Shown one piece after another: positions 17,741 to 26,686 of a DNA stretch of 64,000 nt. The notes under the pieces are model-generated. The model saw nothing but the letters and a program-made list of their open reading frames with translations, was not told the DNA's origin and made no database searches. Origin of the DNA: Flavobacteriales bacterium (GTDB lineage Bacteria; Bacteroidota; Bacteroidia; Flavobacteriales_F; PHOS-HE28). The stretch spans positions 255,164 to 319,163 of the forward strand of contig JADJTW010000003.1 of NCBI GenBank assembly GCA_016710965.1. The letters are read 5' to 3'. The translations under genes and the position numbers were made by a program. How positions within the stretch are numbered: the first letter of the stretch is position 1; the number at the start of each line of letters is the position of its first letter.

Positions 17741-18910
17741 ATGAAAGAACTGCAGACGACAGCCGACACACTGCTCGGCAAGTCGGTATCCGACGGCGAT
17801 GTTCCCGGTGTTGCGGCGATGGCTGCGGGCCCGGAAGGGATCATCTATGAAGGTGCCTTCGGTGCACGTACGCTGAACGGGCCGCCCATGACCACCGATA
17901 CGGTGTGCTGGATCGCCTCCATGTCGAAGGCCGTGACGGGCGTGTGCGCGGCGCAGCTCATCGAGCAAGGGAAATTCGACTTGGATGCACCAGCCAGCCG
18001 CATTGTACCGGCGATCGGCGAAGCACAGGTGCTTACCGGCTTCGCTGCTCATGGCCAGCCCATCACGCGCGCGCCCAAACGAGATGTGACGCTGCGTCAC
18101 CTCCTCACGCACACCGCCGGCTTCAGCTACGAGATCTGGAACACCGACATACAGAAGGTGCAAGCCGCGTGGGGCCTGCCGGGCATCATCGAAGGGAAGA
18201 ACGCAGGATTGCGCACTCCGCTCCTGTTCGATCCCGGTGAGGGCTGGGAATACGGCCTTGGCATCGACTGGGTGGGCAAGATGATCGAGGCCGTCAGCGG
18301 CATGGATCTCGGTGCCTACATGCAGCAGCGCGTTTTCGAGCCGCTCGGCATGGACAGTACGGACTTCCGCATATCGCCGACGATGCGTGAACGGCTTGCA
18401 AGCGTTCACCAACGCGGTGAGGACGGAAAGCTCGTGGCTACGCCGTTCGAGATACCGCAAGATCCCGAATACGTCTCCGGCGGACATGGCCTCCATTCCA
18501 CCGCAGCGGACTACATGAAGCTCCTGCGCATGATCCTGAACGGGGGCGAATTCAATGGCATCCGTGTCCTTCAGCCCGAGACCGTGCGCATGATGGCGAT
18601 GGACCACGCCAATGGGAATCGCGTGAAACCGATGCCGAGCGCCATACCGCCACTGACCAACCCTTCAGAGTTCTTCCCAGGGTCGCCGAAGACCTTCGGG
18701 CTGACATTCCAGATCAACCTGCAGGATGAAGCAACCGGGCGGAAAGCCGGGACCTTGATGTGGGGCGGCTTATCGAATTGCTACTTCTGGATCGACCCTC
18801 ATAGCAACCTCTGCGGTGTGTTCATCACGCAGATCCTGCCGTATTGCGACGTGAAGGCGTTGCCGCTGTTCTATGAATTCGAGAGGGCGGTGTATTCGAG
18901 CGCGCGTTGA
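17741..18910 (+). CDS. Serine hydrolase of the beta-lactamase class C / EstB family
   Basis: This 389-residue protein carries the nucleophile motif SMSK (Ser60 and Lys63). A tyrosine motif follows in WEYGLGIDWVG near residue 168. A glycine-rich segment (LMWGGLSNCYFWIDP) stands in the place of the KTG/HxG box. No signal peptide is seen, which favours an intracellular esterase, lactonase or peptidase over a true beta-lactamase. It starts 22 bases after the ferritin-like gene and closes the operon. A lactonase acting on the product of the upstream sugar-type dehydrogenase is an attractive but untested idea. Confidence 0.78.
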   Translation: MKELQTTADTLLGKSVSDGDVPGVAAMAAGPEGIIYEGAFGARTLNGPPMTTDTVCWIASMSKAVTGVCAAQLIEQGKFDLDAPASRIVPAIGEAQVLTGFAAHGQPITRAPKRDVTLRHLLTHTAGFSYEIWNTDIQKVQAAWGLPGIIEGKNAGLRTPLLFDPGEGWEYGLGIDWVGKMIEAVSGMDLGAYMQQRVFEPLGMDSTDFRISPTMRERLASVHQRGEDGKLVATPFEIPQDPEYVSGGHGLHSTAADYMKLLRMILNGGEFNGIRVLQPETVRMMAMDHANGNRVKPMPSAIPPLTNPSEFFPGSPKTFGLTFQINLQDEATGRKAGTLMWGGLSNCYFWIDPHSNLCGVFITQILPYCDVKALPLFYEFERAVYSSAR

Positions 18911-18975
18911 TGGCTCTGCCGCCATGCGACTGGTCCTGTTCTGATCGGCGGCTGATGTGATCCGGTGAATGCCGG

Positions 18976-21900
18976 TCAGTCCTGCTTCGCGAGCAGAGCG
19001 GTCGCTTCCCGAAGATCGGGTGTGCCATGCCCTTCGTTCATGGAGGTCAGCACGTTCCGGAGGTCCGCATAGGCGCCGTTGCTCGCACCCGAATCCCTCT
19101 CCACACGCGCCAGGCTCATCGCCGCGCGCAGCTCCAGCGACTTCGCACCCTGCCGTTTCGCGATGGATAGCGCATCCTTGAAGCGGATCACCGCCTGGTC
19201 GGTCTCGGTGCCCATGGCCAGTTCGGCCTCTCCGCTCATGCGTTGGCGTTCCGCCTCCCAGTACCGCTCATCGCGCTCGTGCATGAAGGTGCGCGCGCGC
19301 GTGAGCACTTCCATGGCGCGCATGGGCTGTCCGGCGCGCAGGTACACATCGGCGAGAAGGCTGAAGAAGTAGCCGCGGCCGAGTTCGCTCCCCTTCTCCT
19401 TCCAATAGCGCAGGCCCTCATTGATCTTCTCGATCTCCTCCGCTGCATCGGCACCCTGGGCGGCATCGCTCCATCCGAGGAGCACCTGGTTCCAGCCGAT
19501 CCAGAAGGGGAAGCCGTGCGCTTCGCAGTGAACGATCGCGCGCTGGGCCAGTTCGGACACACGCGTCATGTTGCCCAGGAACTGCTCCAGCCAAGTGGCG
19601 AAGCTCAGCGCGAGGGCGATGGAGAACGGATGATCGAGCTTCTCGGCCAACGCGATGGCGCGCAGGCTCTCCTGCTTCGCCTGATCCGGGAAGCCCTGCA
19701 TCCAGAGGATCCACGAACGATAGCTGCGACAGGTCACGCGCGGGTCCACCACATCGTAGATGTCGCGGATAAGGGTGGCGCTCTCGCCCTCTTCGCCTGT
19801 CATGGAGATCACGCTTTCCACATGATCGCGTGCGCGCTGGAACTCCCGCGATAGAAGAGGGTGGCGCCCAAAGCGCGATGCGCTGCGATGAGGAAGGCCT
19901 CGCTTTCCTGCCGCGAGGCGAGGTCGAGGAGCTGTTCGCCCTGCTTGGTGGCGATGTGGTACTCGGCGCGCAGCATGTGCAGGCGCCACAGGCCATAGCT
20001 GGCTTGGAACAACTGGCCCGGCGTGCCGAACTGCTCGCAGAGGTCGCGCGCATGCGAATAGGTCTGCTCCACCTCCTTGGCGCCGTAGCCGCGCGTAGCG
20101 GTGTACGATGCCCCCAGTCCGATGAGCAACCGGATCTCGAGCTGCCAGCGTTGCGTGGTATCGCTCAACACCTTCACCTGTTCCAGGCCGCGTTCGAAGT
20201 GGACGATGGCTTCCGTATGCGCCGATCGCGCCACGGCCTTCTCGCCAGCCTTCTGCAAATAGGGAATGGCCTGCCAGCCGAGGTTCGCCTTGGCGTAATG
20301 GTATGCGAGCATTTCCGGTTCCACTTCCACCAGTTCCGGGAAGTGCTCTTCCAATGCGTGCGCGATAAGCCGGTGATGGTGCTGGCGGCGGCTCTTGATC
20401 AAGGAGCGGTATGCGGCTTCCTGCACCAATGCGTGCTTGAAGGTGTAGTGCGAGTTGGGCGCGTGTCCGCTCTGGTCGATGATCTCCGCTTCCACCAGTT
20501 GATTGAGGCTGTGCTTCAGGATGGCGTCCTCCAACGGATACACGTAGTGGATCAGCTCGTAGCTGAATGCGCGGCCGATCACCGCCGCCACCTGCGCGAT
20601 CTCTTTCACGGCAGCGAGCTTGTCCAGCCGTGCCATGAGCGAATCCTGCAGGGTGTTCGGTATCGCTATCTCGTCCAGCGGACCGGTGAGGGCATAGCTG
20701 TCACCGGCTTCCGCTAGGATGCCGGACCCGATGATCATCTTGGTGAGCTCCTCGATGAAGAGCGGCACGCCATCGGCGCGCTCGATGATCTTCTCCACGA
20801 CTTCCTCCGGCAACTGCTTGCTCTTCGCCACACGCTGGCAAAGCGTTCTTGTCTGTTGCGGATCGAGCTTGGGCAATTGCACCGTGAGCATATCGGCATC
20901 GCCCGCCCACGGTGAATGGAACTCCGGCCGCGCGGTGAACAGCAGCAGCATCTTGTGCCGCTTCACGATGCGCACCAATTCCTTCAAGGTCTCCAGGGTC
21001 GTCGGGTCCACCCAATGCAGGTCCTCCACGATGAAGAGCAGCGGCTGCTTGCGCGAGCGATCATCGAGGATGCGCAGCATGGCGTCCATGTACTTGCGGC
21101 GCTGTTGCGCGGGATCCATCGCACTGGGCACGTAGCCCGCATCCGCCGAAAGCGAATGGAAGGGACCGAAGTAGGGCATCGCCTCGTGCGGGTCGAAGCC
21201 GTACTGCACCAGCATGCCCTCCAGCTTCTTCAATCGTTCCCGCGGCGGTTCGTGCCGCTCGAACTTCAGCACCACGCGCTCGATCAGGTCGATGTAAGGG
21301 TACATCGCCGTGCTTTGGTGATAAGGCGAGCATTGGCAGGGTGTGAGCCATGCATTCGGCATGCTGGCCACATGCTCCTTCAGCATGTGCACCAGCCGGG
21401 ACTTGCCGAGACCACCCTCTGCGGAGATCAACACCGCGCGACCAGCACCGGTGCATGCCTTCTGCCATTCGCTCAGCAAGAGTTCCACCTGGTCCTCACG
21501 ACCGGTGAGAGGAGTAAGGGTGGCGCGGCCCGCTGCTTCCAACCTGCCCCGTGCCGTGCTCTCGTGCGTCACCGAGAAGAGCTCCATCGGCTGCGCAACT
21601 CCTTTCAGCGTATGCGTGCCCAGGCTCTTGCAGGTGAAGAAGCCTTCGATCATCCGCTGCGTCACGGCGCTCACGGCCACGGTGTTCACCTGTGCCACGC
21701 CCTGCACGCGCGCTGCGATGTTCAGCGTCTCTCCCAGGGCCATCTGCTGCCAGTTGCCCGCGCGGTCATCGCCCACGATCATCGGACCTGTATGGATGCC
21801 CACGCGGATGCTGAGCGTCACTTTCATCTCGCGTTCGAGGCGTTCGTTCAACGCAGAAACGCCTTCGATCACGGCCAGTCCCGTCCGCACGGCGCGATGC

Positions 21901-22328
21901 GCATCGTCCTCGTGCGCCTTCGGATAACCGAAGTGCATGAGCACGCCATCGCCGAGGTAGTTGGCCACCTGCCCTTCGTAGCGCTCGCACACGGAGCGGC
22001 ACACGGCGTAGTACTCATGCACCACGGTGTTGAGGTCCTCCGGATCGAGCATTTGCGAAAGCTGCGTGAAGGAGACCAGATCGCTGAAGATCACCGAGAG
22101 CTGGCGTTGCTCGGCATGCCCGCTCTCGGAACCTGGCGGGGCCGGTGCCGGCTCGGGTGCGCGCGCCGCAGGAGCAGCCGTCAGCGGCGTGCCGCATTCG
22201 TGGCAGAAGCGCGCATTGGCCAGCACGAGCACATCGCATTGCGGACAATGCGGCGTTGATGCCGTTCCGCAGTGGGCACAGAACCTGGCGCCCGGCAGGT
22301 TCTCGTTATGGCAGTTCGCACAGGTCAT
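18976..22328 (-). CDS. Zinc-ribbon / class III adenylate cyclase / AAA ATPase / TPR protein (one frameshift)
   Basis: The protein begins MTCANCHNENLPGARFCAHC with four CxxC knuckles in the first 46 residues (double zinc ribbon) and a Pro/Ala linker. A class III nucleotide cyclase domain follows: FSDLVSFT has metal Asp83, YLGDGVL has Asp127, and LNIAARVQG has the Asn/Arg pair. A P-loop ATPase domain has EGGLGKS and a Walker B-like LLFIVEDLHWVD. Helical TPR-like repeats fill the C-terminal 450 residues. The frame breaks near 19848, where the coding strand reads CGCGGGAGTTC and one extra G would join the frames; the corrected length is about 1117 residues. It is likely a cAMP-producing or cyclase-derived signalling ATPase. 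It converges on the redox operon. Confidence 0.8.
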
Positions 22329-22361
22329 GACTGGCCACCGGTAAGCGTGGTCAGCAGTGGC

Positions 22362-23888
22362 TCACAGCGCGACGATCACTGCTTTCGATTCAGTGTACAG
22401 CTCCAGCGCCTCACCGCTCATCTCGCGCCCCCAACCGCTCTGCTTGTATCCGCCGAATGGCAATGCGCTGTCGAAGACGTTGTAGCAGTTCACCCACACG
22501 GTGCCTGCACGGTAGGCCTTAGCGATGCGGTGCGCGCGGCTCACATCATTTGTCCACACCGCTGCGGCCAGGCCGTATGTGCTGTCGTTGGCGCGGGCGA
22601 TCAGGTCGTCCTCATCGGCGAAGGGTTCGGCCACGAGCACTGGACCGAAGATCTCCTCCTGCACCACGCTCATGTGCGGCTTGGTGTTGGTCATGATCGT
22701 GGGTTCCACGAAGTAGCCTCTGTCGCCGTGGCGAACGCCCCCGGTGACGAATTCGGCGCCATCGCGACGGCCCGCATCGAGATAGCCCGTGACGCGCGCG
22801 AGCTGTTCCTCGGAGACGAGCGGTCCCATCTGCGTGTCCTGGTCGAGCCCGAAGCCGAGCTTGATCTTCTTGGCACGCTCGGCGATGCCATCGACCACCT
22901 GATCGAAGATGCTCTTCTCCGCGAAGAGGCGCGTGCCTGCCACGCAGCATTGGCCGTGGTTGAAGAACACCGCGCCAGCCGCGCCATTGATCGCATTCTC
23001 CAGGTTCGGTGAATCCTTGAAGATCACGTTCGGGCTCTTGCCGCCGAGCTCCAGGCTTACCTTCTTGAGGTTGCCCGATGCCGCGTTAACGATCAATTTG
23101 CCCACCTCGGTGCTGCCGGTGAAGGCCACCTTGTCCACATCATCGTGCGCGGCAAGCGAAGCACCGGCGGTCTCGCCGTAGCCCGTGACGATGTTCACCA
23201 CGCCCGCAGGGACACCCGCTTCGATCATCAGTTCGCCGAGGCGAAGCGCGGTGAGCGGCGTTTGCTCGGCTGGCTTCAGCACCACGGTGCAACCTGCGGC
23301 CAGCGCTGGGCCGAACTTCCACGCGGCCATGAGCAGCGGGAAGTTCCACGGGATGATCTGGCCGACCACGCCCACCGGCTCGCGCAGGCTCATGGCGTGG
23401 AACTTCGAGCCGGGCATGTAGGGCACGGAGATCGGGAAGGTCTGCCCGCAGATCTTGGTGGCCCAGCCAGCCATGTAGTGGAAGGCATCCCAGCTCAAGG
23501 GCAGGTCCACGTGGCGGGCTACGCCGCGCGTCTTGCCATTGTCCAGCGCCTCCAATTCAGCGAGGTCATCGGCATGCTGCATCATCAGGTCGCCGATCTT
23601 CCAGACGATGCGGCCGCGTTCGCTGGCGGTCATGGTCTTCCACGGCCCTTTCTCGAAGGCGGCACGCGCAGCAGCCACCGCGCGGTTGATGTCCTCCTTG
23701 TCGCCCTCGGCGCAGCGCGTGATCACATCACCGGTAGCGGGGTTGTACGTGGGGAAGGTCTTCCCGCTGGCGGAAGCGACCCACTCGCCGTTGATGAGCA
23801 GCTTGTTCGCGCGTTTGATGAAGGTGGCGTTGGCAGCGCTGATCGGCAGGCTGTCGATAGCGGCGCTCGGAGCGGTCAAGGTTGGCAT
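22362..23888 (-). CDS. NAD(P)-dependent aldehyde dehydrogenase
   Basis: This 508-residue ALDH-superfamily enzyme oxidises an aldehyde to the carboxylate. The NAD-binding loop is GFTGST-type (AFTGSTEVGK, 255-264), the general base is Glu280 in LELGGKSPN, and the catalytic cysteine is Cys315 in FFNHGQCCVAGTR. The C-terminal EEIFGPV motif is present. The closest look is to the ALDH1/2, betaine-aldehyde or phenylacetaldehyde group; the substrate is uncertain. I use the ATG at 23888 (MPTLTAPSAAIDSLP) because the upstream in-frame extension is unlike the family. It lies 33 bases downstream of the cyclase gene start on the same strand, so the two may be independently transcribed. Confidence 0.9.
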   Translation of the reverse strand: MPTLTAPSAAIDSLPISAANATFIKRANKLLINGEWVASASGKTFPTYNPATGDVITRCAEGDKEDINRAVAAARAAFEKGPWKTMTASERGRIVWKIGDLMMQHADDLAELEALDNGKTRGVARHVDLPLSWDAFHYMAGWATKICGQTFPISVPYMPGSKFHAMSLREPVGVVGQIIPWNFPLLMAAWKFGPALAAGCTVVLKPAEQTPLTALRLGELMIEAGVPAGVVNIVTGYGETAGASLAAHDDVDKVAFTGSTEVGKLIVNAASGNLKKVSLELGGKSPNVIFKDSPNLENAINGAAGAVFFNHGQCCVAGTRLFAEKSIFDQVVDGIAERAKKIKLGFGLDQDTQMGPLVSEEQLARVTGYLDAGRRDGAEFVTGGVRHGDRGYFVEPTIMTNTKPHMSVVQEEIFGPVLVAEPFADEDDLIARANDSTYGLAAAVWTNDVSRAHRIAKAYRAGTVWVNCYNVFDSALPFGGYKQSGWGREMSGEALELYTESKAVIVAL

Positions 23889-23997
23889 TGCGGGATGGGA
23901 TCTGTGCTTCGGACTTCGTTTACAATGATACGCATCGTCCGTCTGGGAATGAAACACAACGACAAGAAGCTGGACCTACAGGCCCAACGTGCCGAAC

Positions 23998-24016
23998 GCC
24001 CCACCGGAGATGGGGC
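23998..24016 (-). terminator. Possible terminator hairpin after the lipoprotein gene
   Basis: GCCCCA (23998-24003) and TGGGGC (24011-24016) form a perfect 6-bp stem with a 7-base loop, 22 bases past the stop of the lipoprotein gene at 24038. There is no T-run on the minus strand, so termination is only a suggestion. Confidence 0.3.
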
Positions 24017-24037
24017 TTCTACCGAAAAATGGTGTCC

Positions 24038-25006
24038 TCACAAAGCATCCACAGCCGATACGAACTCGGGCAGTGTAGTGGGGGTGAACGTGATCGGCAC
24101 CGTGAGTCCGGGCGCTACGGTGACGTTCGTGAAGCTGCTGAAGTAGTTGCCGTCCGCATCCACGTGCAAGCCCACGATCACCCCTTGATAGCCTATGGGC
24201 GAAGCGTAGGTCTCGAAAAGCAGGCTGCCGTTGTACCATGCGCCACCCAATCCGTTCATGGATGGCAGAGCAAGCCAAACCATGGTGTTAGTGCCGTCGA
24301 AGCCATCTGGCGCATCCGCCAGGACCGTGGCCAGGCTACCCGACGGGAAGTAATCGCAATTGATCCAATTGAGCGAATTCGGATAGAGTGCGTAGTAGAA
24401 CCAACTGGTGCTCGTGCCCGTGGTATCCCACGCTACGCTATCCTGGATCGCGATCGTGTCGGTACTGAGGTTCCACACGACATCGCCATCGCTATCCTCT
24501 GTGCCATAGAACACATCCATTTCCGGGTCGATGGAGCCCCCACCGGGAATGCTCACGACCGCACCGTTCGGAATGATGAAGACCTCGTTCCCCCCTTGCG
24601 TGGCCTCGATCTTCACCTCGCCGCCGCTCCGTAGCAAGCGCAATTGGCCACCATATATCCCCACCGTCTGCTTGTTCAGAAGGATCATGTCGGCGATGTC
24701 CAGCACTTCGATCAACTTCACCTGCACCATTCCGGAAACAGGTGAACCGCTCGCGGTGAGGAAGGCCCCGGGCATGAAATCGACATGCGATCCCTTGTTG
24801 CCTGTGATGCCGCCACCGGTGGTCGCATTCACGGTGAAGGACTGGCGGGCAGCATTGAGATTGGCAGCCAGGTAGGACCTGATGGGGTTGATCGCTGCGG
24901 GCGTGCCCGGCGTTGGTGCCGGTGTGGCGTTCTCCTCATCCTTCTTGCAAGCGTTCACGAATAGCGAAGCGGCCAGCACGGACAGGACTAAGTAGTTGGC
25001 CTTCAT
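24038..25006 (-). CDS. Uncharacterised lipoprotein
   Basis: This 322-residue protein has a lipoprotein signal peptide (MKANYLVLSVLAASLFVNAC) with Cys20 as the lipidation site. The next residues are KKDEEN, a charged stretch of the sort that in Bacteroidota can direct lipoproteins to the cell surface. The rest is beta-rich with motifs such as GSHVDFMPGAFLTASG and VQVKLIEVLDIADMILLN, resembling adhesion or carbohydrate-module proteins often seen in this phylum as lone lipoproteins. No catalytic motif is recognised. It lies 80 bases downstream of the symporter on the same strand and could share its transcript. Confidence 0.7.
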   Translation of the reverse strand: MKANYLVLSVLAASLFVNACKKDEENATPAPTPGTPAAINPIRSYLAANLNAARQSFTVNATTGGGITGNKGSHVDFMPGAFLTASGSPVSGMVQVKLIEVLDIADMILLNKQTVGIYGGQLRLLRSGGEVKIEATQGGNEVFIIPNGAVVSIPGGGSIDPEMDVFYGTEDSDGDVVWNLSTDTIAIQDSVAWDTTGTSTSWFYYALYPNSLNWINCDYFPSGSLATVLADAPDGFDGTNTMVWLALPSMNGLGGAWYNGSLLFETYASPIGYQGVIVGLHVDADGNYFSSFTNVTVAPGLTVPITFTPTTLPEFVSAVDAL

Positions 25007-25086
25007 GGTCCAAGGTTATCAGGCCGGTGAGTTCCGGCGCCAATACCCTACACGGACGAACGAGGCCTGCGGTTGGGTGGCTGCAC

Positions 25087-26541
25087 CTAATGGCTTGCGG
25101 TGGTTCGCCTCAGCAGGCCCAGCCCCATCATGGTGATCCCGGCCACCACCAACAGCACCTCGAAACCCATCTGGTAGCCGAAGAGGATCTCTTTCGAGAA
25201 CATCCGCAGGAAATAAGTGAGCACGGGTGCGGCAATGCAGACCAGCGGCACCCAACGTTCCACCGGCTTCGTCCGGAACAACAGGCCGAAGGCGAAGAGC
25301 CCCAGGAGCGGTCCGTAGGTGAAGCCTGCGATATCGAAGAGCGTCTTGATCACCGTTGGCGTGGCCAGCCAGTGGAAGTAGAGAATGCACAAGAGGAACA
25401 GCACCGCTATGCCGAGATGGACGCGCTGGCGAACCCGCTTCTGCCGCTCTTCGTCCCAACCGCGATCGCGGATGCCGATCAGGTCGATGCAGGTGCTGGC
25501 CGTCAAGGCTGTGAGCGCACCATCGGCACTGGGGAAGAGCGCGCTGATGAGGCCCACGATGAAGAGCAGGCCCAGCCAAGGGGGGAAGTAATTCAGAGCC
25601 AGCGTCGGGAAGGTGTCGTCAGGACGCATGGGAAGGATCTCGCCGAAACGGCCCGAGTAGATGAAGAGGTAGAGCAGCGCGCCCAGCAGGAGGAAGAGCA
25701 TGTTCACGCCCAGGAGCACCACGCTGAAGGCTCGCATGTTCTTCTGCGCCCCGCCCACGGTGGCCACGCTGAGGTTCTTCTGCATCATCTCCTGGTCGAG
25801 TCCTGTCATGGCGATGGTGATGAAGATGCCAGCGAGGATCTGCTTGAGGAAGAAGCTGTCGCTGCGCCAGTCGGTGTCGACCACCCGCGACATGCCGAAG
25901 TCCTGCATGGCAGAAGGCCAGTCGTATGCTGACAAGGAGCGTGTGATGAAGATGATGGTGCCCACGAGCGCACCCAGCATGAAGAGCGTCTGCAGGGTAT
26001 CGGTCCACACGATGGTCTTCACACCGCCCTTCAGCGTGTAGAGCACGATCATGAGCATCACCACGAAGGCCGTGAGCTCGAAGGGCACGCCCATGGCATC
26101 GAGCACGAAGAGCTGGATCACGTTCAGCACGACGTAGATGCGGATGGTCGCGCCGGCCAGCCTGCTGAGGATGAAGAAGGCCGCGCCCGTGCGATAGCTC
26201 GTCATGCCGAATCGCCCGCGCAGGTAGCCGTAGATGCTCGTGAGCTTCATGCGGTAATAGAGCGGCAGCAGTATCCCCGCCACGATCCAATAGCCGATCG
26301 CGAAACCCAGGACGAGTTGGAGGTAGGTCCAGCCCTTCATCTGCACCATGCCCGGCACGCTGATGAAGGTGACGCCGCTGAGCGAGGTGCCTATCATGCC
26401 GAAGGCCACCACATACCACAGGCTCTTGCGCTCGCCGCTGTAGAAAGCATGCTCACCCGCCCCGCGGCTGGTGTACCATGCGATGCCCAGCAACAGCAGG
26501 AAATAGCCGAAGACCAACGAAAGCAGGAGCACCGGAGGCAT
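25087..26541 (-). CDS. Sodium:solute symporter family transporter
   Basis: This inner-membrane transporter of the SSS family has about 484 residues and 13 or so hydrophobic helices. It starts MPPVLLLSLVFGYFLLLLGI. SSS features include SLSGVTFISVPGMVQMKG near the first helices and a helix rich in G/A (VGLISALFPSADGALTALTA), the equivalent of the conserved Na-binding region. I choose the ATG at 26541 because translation upstream has no membrane character; an in-frame ATG at 26583 is also possible. Substrate is unknown; sugars, amino acids, sialic acid or carboxylates are all handled by this family. Confidence 0.85.
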   Translation of the reverse strand: MPPVLLLSLVFGYFLLLLGIAWYTSRGAGEHAFYSGERKSLWYVVAFGMIGTSLSGVTFISVPGMVQMKGWTYLQLVLGFAIGYWIVAGILLPLYYRMKLTSIYGYLRGRFGMTSYRTGAAFFILSRLAGATIRIYVVLNVIQLFVLDAMGVPFELTAFVVMLMIVLYTLKGGVKTIVWTDTLQTLFMLGALVGTIIFITRSLSAYDWPSAMQDFGMSRVVDTDWRSDSFFLKQILAGIFITIAMTGLDQEMMQKNLSVATVGGAQKNMRAFSVVLLGVNMLFLLLGALLYLFIYSGRFGEILPMRPDDTFPTLALNYFPPWLGLLFIVGLISALFPSADGALTALTASTCIDLIGIRDRGWDEERQKRVRQRVHLGIAVLFLLCILYFHWLATPTVIKTLFDIAGFTYGPLLGLFAFGLLFRTKPVERWVPLVCIAAPVLTYFLRMFSKEILFGYQMGFEVLLVVAGITMMGLGLLRRTTASH

Positions 26542-26592
26542 GCGACGAAGAAAGGAGTTGGAGCCTAGCCCAACTGTGGTCATCAACCGGAG

Positions 26593-26616
26593 TTGTCCGT
26601 TGCCCCTTGTCAGTTC
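26593..26616 (+). repeat. 7-base-period tract in a divergent promoter region
   Basis: TTG occurs at 26593, 26600 and 26607, and TTC at 26614, all exactly 7 bases apart. The tract lies between the symporter start (26541, minus) and the fibronectin-III gene start (26687, plus). No matching inverted arm is visible. Confidence 0.55.
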
Positions 26617-26686
26617 CTTCTGCGTGTTCGTTGATTTGCATGGATGGAGGCAACGCGCAAGGACCAAGGCGTCTTCTGACCAGCCC

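Noticed and set aside
26607..26638. Possible Bacteroidota promoter (TTG, then a near TAnnTTTG box) before the Fn3 gene at 26687
   Set aside because: The TTG belongs to the 7-base-period tract and the second box has one mismatch, so a match by chance is likely.
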